Assembly: GCA_030539395.1 (NCBI GenBank)
Contig: JAUNSC010000013.1
Location: 16,732-80,731, forward strand
Reading direction: 5' to 3'
DNA length: 64,000 bases
Source of the DNA: Eubacteriales bacterium
GTDB lineage: Bacteria; Bacillota; Clostridia; Lachnospirales; Lachnospiraceae
Shown: piece after piece, positions 25,732 through 36,083 of the stretch
How positions within the stretch are numbered: the first letter of the stretch is position 1
How the letters are laid out: every line of letters starts with the position of its first letter
Notes under the pieces: model-generated
Told to the model about the DNA's origin: nothing
The model's input: the letters and a program-made list of their open reading frames with translations, nothing else
Database searches by the model: none
Position numbers and translations under genes: made by a program

Positions 25732-27011
25732 AACGTAACGATTCCTTTATCCACTAATTTCTGCAGGGCTTTTAATATGCCCAATTTCGCATGCTCCCAG
25801 GTAAGTCCCCCCTGGAAGTATGCAGCATAGGGCGGTTTCACCGGTCCGTCAGCGCTTAATTCAATAGAAGAACCCTGTATAAATGCTCCGGCAGCCATGA
25901 TCACGTCACTGTCATATCCCGGCATCGCCCAAGGTTCAGGCGTTACATAGCTGTCTACCGGAGCAGCAGCCTGGATTCCTTCACAAAAAGCAATCAATCC
26001 CTCTGCTGTACCAAATTCTACTGCCTGAATAATATCATGACGGCTTTCCCTGCCATCCGGAACAACTTTAAAACCAAGCTTTTCAAAAATATTGGCAGCA
26101 AAAATCGCTCCTTTTAACGCACCGGCAGTCACAGTCGGCGCTAAAAACAGTCCCTGAAAAAATGATCTGTTCACTCCGAGAGATGCACCTACTTCTTTTC
26201 CAAGACCAGGTGTTGTAAGTCTGCAGGCAGCATTTTCAATACATTCCTTCGTTCCTGCAATATATCCTCCGATTGGTGCAAGACCGCCTCCTGGATTTTT
26301 GATCAGAGAGCCGACCACCATGTCTGCGCCAAAATCACCTGGTTCTCCACACTCCACAAATTCTCCGTAACAGTTATCCACAAGTACTATGATATCTTTA
26401 CGGATATCTTTTACAAAACGTATCGCTTCAGCAATCTGAGCAACCGACAGGGTAGGCCTTGTCTGATATCCTTTTGACCGCTGGATTTCGACCAATTTTG
26501 TTTTTTCAGAGATTGTCTTTCTGACAGATTCAAAGTCAAAACTGCCGTCTCCGAGAAGATCCACCTGACGGTATGAAACCCCATATTCTGCCAGTGATCC
26601 ACGCGAAGGTCTGATTCCGATTACTTCCTCCAGCGTATCATATGGTTTTCCTGAAATAGAAAGCAATTCATCCCCCGGTTTTAAATTGCCAAAAAGAGCG
26701 ACAGCCAGAGCATGGGTTCCGCATGTAATCTGTGCACGTACCAATGCAGCCTCAGTATGAAACACCTCTGCATAGACTTCTTCCAGAACGTCTCTTCCCA
26801 GATCATTATAACCATATCCTGTCCCCGACTGAAAGCACTCGGCGCTTACCCTGCATTTCTGCATAGCCCGGATAACTTTGAGCTGATTGTATTCTGCTGT
26901 CTTCTGGATTTCTTCAAAACGTTTCTTCAGTTTTTCTTCAACCTCTGCACCGAACCTGTACACCCTTTCTTCGATTCCAAGTTCCTGATACATAGCTTCT
27001 ATTGTATTCAC
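25728..27011 (-). CDS. PLP enzyme of the methionine gamma-lyase-like / aluminium resistance family
   Basis: A 427-residue fold-type I PLP enzyme of the YnbB-type family, often named aluminium resistance protein; the real reaction is not established. SGTGYGYNDLGRD (about 61), ITCGTHALAVALFG (about 94) and the PLP lysine region GSLIKNPGGGLAPIGGYIAG (about 236) are visible. Translation starts at GTG 27011, with AAGGAAG 9 bases before it, and overlaps the miaA stop (GTGA). The TTG at 27035 has no binding site. miaA followed by this gene is a common Gram-positive arrangement. Confidence 0.88.
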   Translation of the reverse strand: MNTIEAMYQELGIEERVYRFGAEVEEKLKKRFEEIQKTAEYNQLKVIRAMQKCRVSAECFQSGTGYGYNDLGRDVLEEVYAEVFHTEAALVRAQITCGTHALAVALFGNLKPGDELLSISGKPYDTLEEVIGIRPSRGSLAEYGVSYRQVDLLGDGSFDFESVRKTISEKTKLVEIQRSKGYQTRPTLSVAQIAEAIRFVKDIRKDIIVLVDNCYGEFVECGEPGDFGADMVVGSLIKNPGGGLAPIGGYIAGTKECIENAACRLTTPGLGKEVGASLGVNRSFFQGLFLAPTVTAGALKGAIFAANIFEKLGFKVVPDGRESRHDIIQAVEFGTAEGLIAFCEGIQAAAPVDSYVTPEPWAMPGYDSDVIMAAGAFIQGSSIELSADGPVKPPYAAYFQGGLTWEHAKLGILKALQKLVDKGIVTL

Positions 27012-27967
27012 TTTATAATTTCTTCCTTTCCGCAAACATTGCTGATTATATCAAGCATATATGCCAGCACGGCATCCTGATCTTCAAAATCTTCCTTTTG
27101 TACCCAGCAGACATTCTTCTCCCGCTTAAACCACGTGATCTGACGTTTTGCAAAATGCCTGGTATCTCTTTTCAGCCGGTAGACCGCATCCTCCAGTGAA
27201 CATTTGCCATCCAGATAATCAAGAATTTCCTTATAGCCCAGCCCCTGCATGGATACCATATCAGAAGTAAAACCGCGAGCCCTCAGTCTCCTGACTTCAT
27301 CCACCAATCCCTGTTCAAGCATTGTATCAACTCTCTGATTGATCCGTTCATACAGCCTGCTTCGCTCTTCATTCAGCACAAAATAAACTGCCGCATAGGG
27401 TGACTCTTTCTGCCGCTCCTGCCGGTTATGGACTGATATGGGCTGTCCGCTGTCATGATAATATTCTAAAGCTCTGATGACTCTTTTTACATTATTTGCA
27501 TGAATATCTCCTGCAGAATCAGGGTCAACCTCTGCAAGCATACGATGCAGATATTCAGCGCCATGTTCTTTCGCCAGCTGTTCCAGTTCAGTGCGATATA
27601 CTGCATCACTGCTGTTCTCTGTAAAATTAATATCGTACAAAACCGATTGGATATAGAATCCTGTCCCGCCTGTTAAAATCGGAATCTTTCCCTTTTCATA
27701 AATCTGTTCCATATATTTTCGGGCCATATTTTTGAATTTGACCACATGAAATTCCTCATCCGGCTCCAGTTCATCAATCAGATAATGCGGGACACCCTGC
27801 ATCTCTTCCGGAGTGATTTTTGCAGAACCTATGTCCATGCCACGGTAAACCTGCATGGAATCGGCAGAAATTATTTCACCGTTAATTGCCTTTGCAAGCG
27901 CAATAGACAAGTTTGTCTTTCCCACGGCCGTTGGCCCGGTTAATATAATAAGTGGTTTTTTTGACAT
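27008..27967 (-). CDS. miaA: tRNA dimethylallyltransferase
   Basis: Adds a dimethylallyl group to A37 of tRNAs that read UNN codons, the substrate that MiaB (32599-34056) then thiomethylates. The 319 residues have the P-loop GPTAVGKT (about 10), SADSMQVYRGMDIGSAK (about 34) and GGTGFYIQSVL (about 96). ATG 27967 starts at the family motif MSKKPLIILTG and has AAGGA inside the end of mutL; the 93-base longer frame is spurious. Confidence 0.96.
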   Translation of the reverse strand: MSKKPLIILTGPTAVGKTNLSIALAKAINGEIISADSMQVYRGMDIGSAKITPEEMQGVPHYLIDELEPDEEFHVVKFKNMARKYMEQIYEKGKIPILTGGTGFYIQSVLYDINFTENSSDAVYRTELEQLAKEHGAEYLHRMLAEVDPDSAGDIHANNVKRVIRALEYYHDSGQPISVHNRQERQKESPYAAVYFVLNEERSRLYERINQRVDTMLEQGLVDEVRRLRARGFTSDMVSMQGLGYKEILDYLDGKCSLEDAVYRLKRDTRHFAKRQITWFKREKNVCWVQKEDFEDQDAVLAYMLDIISNVCGKEEIIK

Positions 27968-27968
27968 T

Positions 27969-29915
27969 TCATATAATCCTTTTGAATTTTCGTTCCAGTT
28001 CATATTTTGACATGGAGATAATGGTAGGTCTTCCGTGGGGACAATTGTATGGATTCTCAAGTTTCAGAAGTTCATCAATAAGGGCATGGATTTCTGATAC
28101 AGAAAGCTTCGAGTTACCCTTTACTGCCGCTTTACAGGACATGGTTGCAATCCTGTCATCCATGGTTTCCACAGTCAGGTTTTCTCCCTGCGTTCCAAGA
28201 GAATCCAACATTTCAAGAAATAAATCCCTGTCTGCAAGACCGAACAGATTATCCGGTACTGCCCGCAAAGCATACTCTTTGCCGCCAAATTCTTCAATCT
28301 CGAAACCGATTTTTGTAAAACGATCCATGTACTTTTTTAAAAGTGCTTCTTCTGTCATGTTTAAGGTCAGGATAATCGGAGGATTAATATTCTGTGAAGT
28401 ATATTCCCGGTTTTCCATGGACTTAATCAGTCTCTCGTACATGACCTTTTCATGGGCAGCATGCTGGTCAATGATAAAAAGCTTGTCTCTGAATTCTACC
28501 AGCCAATAAGTATCGAACAATTGTCCGATAATCTTATGTTCTTTCACATTTTCTTTTGAAAGAAGTCTGTCATCAAAAAGATTCATCTGCTGCGGTTTTT
28601 CTGCATAGACAGCAGGTGCTTCACATATCTGCTCTGCGCCAGGAGGCTCTGTCTGTTTAATCACCGGCTGTCTTGGTTTCGTTTCAGCCTGCTTTACTTC
28701 CTGTCGTTCAATTTCAGACCGCTCTGTTTCTCTGCTGAGAACTTCTCTGTAGTCCGGCCCCTTTGAAACCTTTTCCTCTAAAACCGGGATAGTCCGTTCC
28801 GTTTTTTTCGGCATTTCCGCCTCCCGGCGGCGCACTTCGAAAGGCTCCGGCACCGGTTTTTTCACTTCTCTATGTTCCGGAGTTTTCGTTTTTTCTTCCT
28901 TTCCCACTTCTACCTGAACGACCATCTCTTTGTGTGTCAATGCATTTTTTACAGCTTCATACACAAACTGATACATCTCCTCATTATCTGAAAAACGAAG
29001 TTCCATCTTAGTGGGATGCACATTAATATCCAGCAGATTACCGTCAATTTGAAAATGAAGGACCGTAAACGGATACTTATGCTTCATCATAAATGTATGA
29101 TAAGCATCTTCTATTGCTTTTGATATGACGCTGCTTCGGATATAGCGGCCATTGACAAAATAATTCTCATAGTTCCGGTTTCCTCTTGAAATAACCGGCT
29201 TTCCAATAAATCCGCTTAAATGTACGCTTTCTGTTTCAGAAGATGCGGAAAGAAGATTTCCCGCTATATCTCTCCCGTAAATATTGTAAATAATATCTTT
29301 CAGATTATGATTTCCGGAGGTATGCAGCTTCGTCTGGTTATTTGATATAAACTTAAATGCTACTTCCGGATGTGAAAGTGCGATCCGTTCCACAATATCT
29401 CCGATATATCCTGCCTCTGTCTGAGCAGTTTTCAAAAATTTCTTTCTGGCAGGTGTGTTAAAAAAAATATTCCTCACAAGAAAAGTTGTTCCGGAAGGTG
29501 CACCTATCTCTTCCATACCCTTTTCTTTCCCGCCTTCGATCAGATAGCGGACACCCGTAAGGCTTTCTGTTGTTTTGGTTATCAGTTCCACCTGGCAGAC
29601 AGCCGCAATACTGGAAAGCGCCTCACCTCGAAATCCAAGACTGGTCACATCAAGCAGATCGTCCACTTTTCTGATCTTGCTTGTAGCATGACGCATAAAT
29701 GCAAGCTTTACCTGGTCGGCCTCTATACCCATACCATTATCCGTAATTCGGATAAATGAAATCCCTCCGTCCTTAATCTCAACAGTTATGGCATTGGCAC
29801 CCGCATCAATTGCATTTTCCACCAGTTCTTTTACAATGGATGCCGGTCGTTCAATCACTTCACCGGCAGCAATTTTATCAATTGTCTGTTCATCAAGTAC
29901 TGCTATTTTATTCAT
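27969..29915 (-). CDS. mutL: DNA mismatch repair protein MutL (endonuclease type)
   Basis: Couples MutS mismatch recognition to strand cutting. The GHKL ATPase has ELVENAIDAGA (about 30), DNGMGI (about 58) and GFRGEALSSI (about 93). A long charged linker (about 330-440, many Glu/Lys/Pro) joins the C-terminal domain, which holds DQHAAHEKVMYE (about 478), the DQHA-x2-E-x4-E metal site of nicking MutL proteins, plus CPHGRP at the end. It should therefore incise DNA itself, as expected without MutH. ATG 29915 has AAAGGA 10 bases upstream. Follows mutS by 32 bases. Confidence 0.96.
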   Translation of the reverse strand: MNKIAVLDEQTIDKIAAGEVIERPASIVKELVENAIDAGANAITVEIKDGGISFIRITDNGMGIEADQVKLAFMRHATSKIRKVDDLLDVTSLGFRGEALSSIAAVCQVELITKTTESLTGVRYLIEGGKEKGMEEIGAPSGTTFLVRNIFFNTPARKKFLKTAQTEAGYIGDIVERIALSHPEVAFKFISNNQTKLHTSGNHNLKDIIYNIYGRDIAGNLLSASSETESVHLSGFIGKPVISRGNRNYENYFVNGRYIRSSVISKAIEDAYHTFMMKHKYPFTVLHFQIDGNLLDINVHPTKMELRFSDNEEMYQFVYEAVKNALTHKEMVVQVEVGKEEKTKTPEHREVKKPVPEPFEVRRREAEMPKKTERTIPVLEEKVSKGPDYREVLSRETERSEIERQEVKQAETKPRQPVIKQTEPPGAEQICEAPAVYAEKPQQMNLFDDRLLSKENVKEHKIIGQLFDTYWLVEFRDKLFIIDQHAAHEKVMYERLIKSMENREYTSQNINPPIILTLNMTEEALLKKYMDRFTKIGFEIEEFGGKEYALRAVPDNLFGLADRDLFLEMLDSLGTQGENLTVETMDDRIATMSCKAAVKGNSKLSVSEIHALIDELLKLENPYNCPHGRPTIISMSKYELERKFKRII

Positions 29916-29947
29916 AAACCGCTGTCCTTTTTCAGTTAGTTGATTCA

Positions 29948-32596
29948 TTACCATCTGTTTTTCAATCTGCTCTGGAGCCTGTTCAGCACATTTAATGCTT
30001 CAATAGGCGTAAGCGTAGATATCTCAATTTCTTTCAGTTCATTTAGAACATCTTCATCGCTGACCGTATCAAACAGTGTCATCTGGTCAAGATCAACCTG
30101 ATCATATTTTTTCTTAACCTGTTTCCCATGACTCTTGTTATCCGTCTTAAATTCGTGTACAGCTTCTGTAATATCAGCATCACTTAATTCCTGGACAAGT
30201 TCTTTTGCCCTCTCAATTACATTGTCAGGGACACCTGCCAGTTTTGCCACCTGAATACCATAACTCTTATCAGCACCGCCTTTCACAATTTTACGCAGAA
30301 AGACGATATCATCGCCCCTCTCTTTTACGGCAATGCAGTAATTATTCACACCGGATAGTTTGCCTTCCAATTCTGTAAGTTCATGGTAATGAGTAGCAAA
30401 CAGGGTCTTTGCTCCCAGCAATTTCGTATTGCTGATATGTTCCACAACGGCCCACGCAATAGAAAGGCCGTCAAACGTACTTGTCCCACGACCGATCTCA
30501 TCAAGGATCAGCAGGCTGTCAGATGTTGCATTTCGAAGTATATTAGCCACTTCAGTCATTTCCACCATAAAGGTACTCTGGCCGGATGCAAGGTCATCCG
30601 ATGCACCTACTCTGGTGAAAATACGGTCTACAATCCCTATTTTTGCACTGGAAGCAGGCACAAATGATCCTATTTGAGCCATCAGCACAATCAAAGCTGT
30701 CTGGCGCATATACGTAGATTTTCCTGCCATATTAGGTCCTGTAATGATTGAAATACGGTTTTTTCCATTATCCAGAACCGTATCATTAGAGATAAACATA
30801 TCATTTGTTATCATCTTTTCTACAACAGGATGGCGGCCGTCACGAATATGTATCTGACCTTTCGTATTCATCTTCGGACAAACATAATTATTCTGCTCTG
30901 CCACAAGGGACAGGGAAGTAAATACATCAATTCCGGCAATTGCCTTTGCAGTCTGCTGTATTCTCAGGATTTCTGCCCCGATTTTATCACGGATTTCACA
31001 GAACAGATCATACTCCAGAGAAACAAGGCGGTCCTCCGCTCCGAGAATAATATCTTCCAGCTCCTTCAACTCAGGAGTAATATAGCGCTCCGCATTTGCA
31101 AGCGTCTGTTTTCTTGTATAGTAGTCCGGTACAAGATCTTTATAAGAGTTTGTGACTTCAAGATAATATCCGAATACACGATTGTATTTTATCTTGAGCC
31201 CTTTGATACCGGTAGCTTCCCGCTCTTTAGTTTCCAGCTGTGCAAGCCAGGTCTTTCCTTCTGTCTTCGCGTTTCGCAGACGGTCTACCTCTTCGTGGAA
31301 ACCTTCCCGGATAATATTACCTTCACGAACCGATATGGGAGGTTCATCCTGAATGGAACGTTCTATCAGACTGAAAATATCTTCAAGCACATCCATATCA
31401 TCACGGATATCCTTAAGAAGACCACAGCCAAAATCAGACATAATATATTTGATGTGCGGCAGCATAGACAGAGAACTTTTAAATGCAATCAGATCCCTCG
31501 GATTTGCCGACTGATAACTGATTTTACTGATAAGACGCTCCAGATCATATACAGGATTTAAATACTCGCGGATTTCTTCACGGGCTATGGCATTCTGATT
31601 CAGTTCTGTGACCGCCTCCTGCCTTCTTTCAATTTCTTCAATATCAATCAAAGGCTGTTCAATAAAGCTTCGCAGCATTCTGGCACCCATTGCAGTTTTG
31701 GTCTTATCAAGCACCCAAAGAAGGGAACCTCTTTTCTGTTTTTCACGCAAAGTCTCACAAAGCTCCAGATTTCGTCTCGTTGAACTGTCAAGGATCATAT
31801 ATTTTCCTGTAATGTACGGTGTCAGCTTTGTAAGATTAGAAATAGATGTCTTCTGTGTCTCTATAAGATATTGTAAAAGAGCGCCTGCCGCAATGATCCC
31901 ACAGTTAAAATCCGCCAGACCAAGCCCTGCAAGATTGTTTGTATGAAAATGATCCATCAAGGCACGGCGGCACAGGTCATCATCAAAATACCAGTCCTCT
32001 AATGTGTAAATAGTAATTCCCAGCCGTGATTTCAAGTCTTCCAGCGGAGTACCGCTGACGAGAAGTGACTGATTACAGATAATCTCTGTGGGAGAAAACT
32101 TAAAGATTTCATCTGTCAGTTTCCGCACGGAATCAAGTTCCGTAACCATATAATCTCCAGTAGAAATATCGGAAATCGATACACCGTATTTATCTGCCAT
32201 GCAGACAATGCACATCAGATAATTGTTTCTCGTCTCATCAAGGGCCATCGTATTCAGGTTAGTTCCAGGAGTGACAATACGCACGACCTCCCTTTTTACA
32301 ATTCCCTTCGCCATTTTAGGATCCTCCATCTGTTCGCAGATGGCTACTTTATATCCTTTTGAAACAAGTTTATTTAAATATCCGTCAACGGAATGAAACG
32401 GTACACCGCACATGGGTGCCCGTTCTTCCTGACCACAGTTTTTTCCGGTAAGAGTAATCTCCAGCTCACGGGATGCTGTAAGTGCGTCATCAAAAAACAT
32501 TTCATAAAAATCGCCCAGGCGATAAAATAAAATACAGTCTTGATAATTTTTCTTCGTTTCAAGATATTGCTGCATCATTGGTGTTAACTGTTCCAC
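29948..32596 (-). CDS. mutS: DNA mismatch repair protein MutS
   Basis: Recognises mismatches and small loops. The 882 residues have the mismatch-binding Phe-x-Glu in LGDFYEMFFDD (about 27-37), the Walker A GPNMAGKSTYMRQ (about 618), Walker B LILDEIGRGTSTFDG (about 690) and FATHYHELT (about 730). The C-terminus (to 882) has the usual clamp-binding-like QMTLF stretch. Translation starts at GTG 32596, eight bases after GAGG at the end of miaB. Confidence 0.97.
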   Translation of the reverse strand: MEQLTPMMQQYLETKKNYQDCILFYRLGDFYEMFFDDALTASRELEITLTGKNCGQEERAPMCGVPFHSVDGYLNKLVSKGYKVAICEQMEDPKMAKGIVKREVVRIVTPGTNLNTMALDETRNNYLMCIVCMADKYGVSISDISTGDYMVTELDSVRKLTDEIFKFSPTEIICNQSLLVSGTPLEDLKSRLGITIYTLEDWYFDDDLCRRALMDHFHTNNLAGLGLADFNCGIIAAGALLQYLIETQKTSISNLTKLTPYITGKYMILDSSTRRNLELCETLREKQKRGSLLWVLDKTKTAMGARMLRSFIEQPLIDIEEIERRQEAVTELNQNAIAREEIREYLNPVYDLERLISKISYQSANPRDLIAFKSSLSMLPHIKYIMSDFGCGLLKDIRDDMDVLEDIFSLIERSIQDEPPISVREGNIIREGFHEEVDRLRNAKTEGKTWLAQLETKEREATGIKGLKIKYNRVFGYYLEVTNSYKDLVPDYYTRKQTLANAERYITPELKELEDIILGAEDRLVSLEYDLFCEIRDKIGAEILRIQQTAKAIAGIDVFTSLSLVAEQNNYVCPKMNTKGQIHIRDGRHPVVEKMITNDMFISNDTVLDNGKNRISIITGPNMAGKSTYMRQTALIVLMAQIGSFVPASSAKIGIVDRIFTRVGASDDLASGQSTFMVEMTEVANILRNATSDSLLILDEIGRGTSTFDGLSIAWAVVEHISNTKLLGAKTLFATHYHELTELEGKLSGVNNYCIAVKERGDDIVFLRKIVKGGADKSYGIQVAKLAGVPDNVIERAKELVQELSDADITEAVHEFKTDNKSHGKQVKKKYDQVDLDQMTLFDTVSDEDVLNELKEIEISTLTPIEALNVLNRLQSRLKNRW

Positions 32597-32598
32597 TT

Positions 32599-34056
32599 TT
32601 AAACCTCACTATCTTTTATCTCACCGATATAATAAAATCCCTTGCACTGTGAAAGCCTGACATTCACAATCTTTCCGATCAGAGATGCATCTCCCGGGAA
32701 ATGAACTAAAAGATTATTACTGAGACGTCCCGTCATAAGGGTATTATCCTGGCTGTTTACTTCTTCCACCAGAACAGGCTGCACCTGTCCGGTCAGGCGC
32801 CCTGCCATTTCTTTGGAAATATCCTGTACTTCTTTTAAAAGTCTGTCAAAACGGTCTTTCACCACATCTTCCGGCACCTGGTTATCCATAGATGCCGCAG
32901 GTGTACCCGTCCTCTTCGAATAAATAAAAGTAAACGCACTGTCATAATGAGCTTTTCTTACCACATCCAAAGTTTCCTGGAAGTCTTCTTCTGTCTCGCC
33001 CGGAAATCCCACAATAATATCGGTTGTCAATGAAATATCCGGAATTGCTCTGCGCAGTTTTTCTACAAGCTCCAGATACTGTTCTTTTGTATAACGCCTG
33101 TTCATAATTTTAAGGATACGGCTGCTTCCGGACTGAAGAGGAAGATGCATATGCCTGCATATTTTTTCTGAACCGGCCATAACTTCTATCAATTCATCTG
33201 ACAAATCTTTGGGATGGGATGTCATAAAACGGATTCTTTTCAATCCTTCAATTTTTTCAACTTCACGAAGAAGCTGGGCAAAGCTGATCGGATCCTCCAG
33301 ATTTTTCCCATAGGAATTTACATTCTGTCCAAGCAGCATCACTTCAACCACTCCATCGTCTACCAGACGTTCGATTTCCCGGATAATCTCCACCGGAGTC
33401 CGGCTGCGCTCTCTTCCCCTCACATAAGGGACAATGCAATAACTGCAGAAGTTATTACATCCGAACATAATATTTACACCGGATTTAAACGGATATTTAC
33501 GTTCCACCGGAAGGTTTTCCACGATTTTGTCAGTATCTTTCCAGATGTCAATGACCATCCGGTCGCTTTCCATGGCAGCAGCCAGAAGTTCTGCAAATTT
33601 GTATATATTGTGAGTACCGAAAATGAGGTTCACAAACCGATAACTTTTCTTAATTTTTTCAACCACTTCCGGTTCCTGCATCATGCAACCGCAAAGTGCG
33701 ATCATCATATGGGGATTTTTCTTCTTTTTATTATTCAATACACCAAGTCTGCCATAAACACGCAGATTGGCATTTTCACGTACCGTGCAGGTGTTATAAA
33801 TAACAAAATCCGCATCCTCACCTTCTACAATAGAGTACCCGACTTTTTCCAGAATACCGATCAGTTTTTCGCTGTCTCTTGCATTCATCTGACAGCCGAA
33901 GGTCACTGCAGATGCTGTCAGTTTCCTTCCCAGTTCATTTTCCTTTTTTTCAAGAAGGCTGCGGCATTTTTTTATAAAATAGTACTGGCGCCTGGTCTCA
34001 TCTGCCGGAATATTCCCCTGTAAATCTATCTGTTCCAGTTCTTTATCATAATTCAT
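32599..34056 (-). CDS. miaB: tRNA-2-methylthio-N6-dimethylallyladenosine synthase
   Basis: Radical SAM enzyme that methylthiolates the i6A37 made by MiaA. The N-terminal UPF0004 domain has its three cluster cysteines in [21 protein letters not shown] and ALCGCMMQE (about 55-145). The radical SAM CxxxCxxC is in [20 protein letters not shown] (about 200), split as CNNFCSYC and [19 protein letters not shown]-binding domain ends the protein. An N-terminal extension of about 45 residues is common in Clostridia. Overlaps proA by 4 bases. Confidence 0.96.
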   Translation of the reverse strand: MNYDKELEQIDLQGNIPADETRRQYYFIKKCRSLLEKKENELGRKLTASAVTFGCQMNARDSEKLIGILEKVGYSIVEGEDADFVIYNTCTVRENANLRVYGRLGVLNNKKKKNPHMMIALCGCMMQEPEVVEKIKKSYRFVNLIFGTHNIYKFAELLAAAMESDRMVIDIWKDTDKIVENLPVERKYPFKSGVNIMFGCNNFCSYCIVPYVRGRERSRTPVEIIREIERLVDDGVVEVMLLGQNVNSYGKNLEDPISFAQLLREVEKIEGLKRIRFMTSHPKDLSDELIEVMAGSEKICRHMHLPLQSGSSRILKIMNRRYTKEQYLELVEKLRRAIPDISLTTDIIVGFPGETEEDFQETLDVVRKAHYDSAFTFIYSKRTGTPAASMDNQVPEDVVKDRFDRLLKEVQDISKEMAGRLTGQVQPVLVEEVNSQDNTLMTGRLSNNLLVHFPGDASLIGKIVNVRLSQCKGFYYIGEIKDSEV

Positions 34057-35303
34057 GAGCGTACCTGTCCATTTCCATAAATAATATATTTGGCAGATGT
34101 CAGTGCATGAAGCCCCATAGGTCCTCTGGCATGGAGTTTTTGTGTACTGATGCCAATCTCTGCACCGAATCCAAATTCAAAACCATCTGTAAATCTGGTA
34201 GATGCATTTACATATACAGCTGCGGCATCAATTTCATTCAGGAAACGCTGTGCGTTTTCATAATTATTTGTGATGATTGCCTCAGAATGACCGGTATTAT
34301 AACGGTTAATATGCGCGATTGCCTCATCAACAGACGACACTGTCTTTATAGAAAGAATATAATCCAGATACTCTGTTCCCCAATCTTCTTCTGTTGCCGC
34401 TTTCGCATCCGGAAGTATATTGCAGACGGCTTCATCCCCCCGCAGCTCAACATTTTTCTCTTTCAGCCGCTCCTGCATTGCCGGCAGAAGCGCCTCTTTT
34501 ATATTTTCATGTACGACCAGAGATTCGCACGCATTACATACACCGATGCGCTGTGTCTTTGCATTAAAAATAATATCTGCAGCCATCTTAATGTCTGCTG
34601 ATTCATCCACATATATATGGCAGTTTCCTGTTCCTGTTTCAATAACAGGAATCGTGCTGTTCATTACCACAGCTTTAATAAGTCCGGCACCACCCCGCGG
34701 AATCAGTACATCTACGTACTCATTCATCTTCATAAACCGGGATGTGGTTTCTCTGTCAGTGGATTCTATCAGCTGGATAGCATCTTCTGTGACCTGACAT
34801 TTATACAAAGTATCCCTGATTATCTTTACAATAGCCTTATTGGAACAGATGGCATCACTTCCGCCTTTTAAAATCACCACATTCCCTGTCTTAAAACACA
34901 GGCCAAAAGCATCTGCCGTAACATTAGGACGTGATTCATAGATAATGCCGATAACGCCGAGAGGAACCCTCTGCTGCCCGATCAAAAGGCCATTGGGACG
35001 CCGCTTCATTTCTGATATTTCTCCAATAGGATCTTCCAGTGCAGAAATCTGCCGAAGTCCTTCTGCCATGGCAAAAATACGTTCTTTTGTAAGCATAAGC
35101 CTGTCTATCAGGCCTGGTTTCATATGATTTTCTTCTGCTGTTCTGATATCTTCGGCATTTTCTCCAAGAATAAACTCATACTGCTTTTCCAATTCAGAGG
35201 CGATCTTCAAAAGAGCCTCATTCTTTTTTGCCGTATTCATAATTCGCATCTGCGGTTCCGCCATTTTTGCTCTTTGTCCGATTTCGATTAATGTTTGTGA
35301 CAT
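34053..35303 (-). CDS. proA: Gamma-glutamyl phosphate reductase
   Basis: Second step of proline synthesis, reducing glutamyl-5-phosphate (made by ProB) with NADPH. The 416 residues belong to the aldehyde dehydrogenase fold; the catalytic Cys is in [11 protein letters not shown] (about 250). [16 protein letters not shown] (about 113) and [21 protein letters not shown] (split: NASTRFTDG near 365, [10 protein letters not shown] near 376) are family marks. AAGGAGG precedes the ATG. It overlaps the cyclo-ligase end by 16 bases. Confidence 0.97.
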   Translation of the reverse strand: MSQTLIEIGQRAKMAEPQMRIMNTAKKNEALLKIASELEKQYEFILGENAEDIRTAEENHMKPGLIDRLMLTKERIFAMAEGLRQISALEDPIGEISEMKRRPNGLLIGQQRVPLGVIGIIYESRPNVTADAFGLCFKTGNVVILKGGSDAICSNKAIVKIIRDTLYKCQVTEDAIQLIESTDRETTSRFMKMNEYVDVLIPRGGAGLIKAVVMNSTIPVIETGTGNCHIYVDESADIKMAADIIFNAKTQRIGVCNACESLVVHENIKEALLPAMQERLKEKNVELRGDEAVCNILPDAKAATEEDWGTEYLDYILSIKTVSSVDEAIAHINRYNTGHSEAIITNNYENAQRFLNEIDAAAVYVNASTRFTDGFEFGFGAEIGISTQKLHARGPMGLHALTSAKYIIYGNGQVRS

Positions 35304-35848
35304 ACGTAAACCTCCTTTTCCGTAACCACTTTCTGAGGGAAAATATCAAACTCTCCTGCGGGCACACAATCAACCATTTGAAAATCAAATGCCACAGCAA
35401 TTGTGGCATGTTCTTTATGTGCAGAAAGATAACGGTCATAAAACCCCTGTCCATAACCGCATCTGTGACATTCTTTATCAAACGCAACACCTGGAACGAT
35501 CAAAAGCGCTGTTTCATCGTGAGCCTCCGTACCGGTAACCGGCTCTGGAATATCATAATATCCGGGAGCAGTATCTTCATAGGAACTGATATAATAATAT
35601 TTCATCTGTCCAGGCCCTGTAACTTTTGGCGCTGCTGTTTTCTTTCCCAGCTTCCATGCAGTTTCAAGGAGAGGCTTTGTGGACACCTCTCCTTTACAGT
35701 CCATATAAACATAGATAACGGAAGCATTTTTAAAAGCCTCCGTCTCCATAATTTTTTCACAGATAATACGGCTGTTCTCATCACAAACTGCCGCATCCGC
35801 TTCTTTTCTTCGCTTAAATACAAGCTTTCTAATTTCCTTCTTTTCCAT
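35288..35848 (-). CDS. 5-formyltetrahydrofolate cyclo-ligase
   Basis: Converts 5-formyl-THF back into 5,10-methenyl-THF with ATP. The 186 residues have [14 protein letters not shown] at the start (ATP-binding basic patch), VPGVAFD (about 118) and [11 protein letters not shown] (about 130), the signature loop. ATG 35848 is chosen because GGAGC lies 11 bases upstream and the length then equals the family norm; an alternative ATG is at 35866. It overlaps the end of the DUF896 gene by 20 bases and lies between proB and proA. Confidence 0.93.
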   Translation of the reverse strand: MEKKEIRKLVFKRRKEADAAVCDENSRIICEKIMETEAFKNASVIYVYMDCKGEVSTKPLLETAWKLGKKTAAPKVTGPGQMKYYYISSYEDTAPGYYDIPEPVTGTEAHDETALLIVPGVAFDKECHRCGYGQGFYDRYLSAHKEHATIAVAFDFQMVDCVPAGEFDIFPQKVVTEKEVYVCHKH

Positions 35849-36071
35849 TTTCTGCTTTTGCTCCATATTTTTCACCAAGGTTTGTGATACTTCCATCCGG
35901 TTCACGAATATCAATGCTGTCCAGCTGCGAGCGCAGATTACGTCTGACTGCGGCAATATACTCCTGACGGAGAACTGCCTGCTCTGCTGCTTCCGCGTCT
36001 GTCAGTCCTTCGGCCTTAGATTTACGTGCCAGCTCATTGATCCGTTCTATCTTTTTTTCCGTAATTCCCAT
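35829..36071 (-). CDS. DUF896 family protein (YnzC-like)
   Basis: An 80-residue cytoplasmic protein of the DUF896/YnzC family, function unknown. ITEKKIERINELARKSK (about 3) and GLTDAEAAEQAVLRQEYI (about 22) are the conserved helical core, a small helix hairpin. In Bacillus the homologue ynzC lies in the SOS operon after yneA and yneB; here it is 32 kb away from yneA and inside a proline/folate operon. It follows proB by 12 bases. Confidence 0.9.
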   Translation of the reverse strand: MGITEKKIERINELARKSKAEGLTDAEAAEQAVLRQEYIAAVRRNLRSQLDSIDIREPDGSITNLGEKYGAKAENGKEGN

Positions 36072-36083
36072 TAAAATGTCTCC

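Noticed and set aside
30830-31561. A 243-residue open frame on the + strand inside mutS
   Set aside because: It is antisense to a clear mutS, is rich in Ile/Phe/Cys/Arg like other mirror frames, and has no ribosome binding site or known motif.
33214-34023. A 269-residue + strand frame opposite miaB
   Set aside because: Antisense shadow of miaB without start signals; miaB has its iron-sulfur cysteines and full length.
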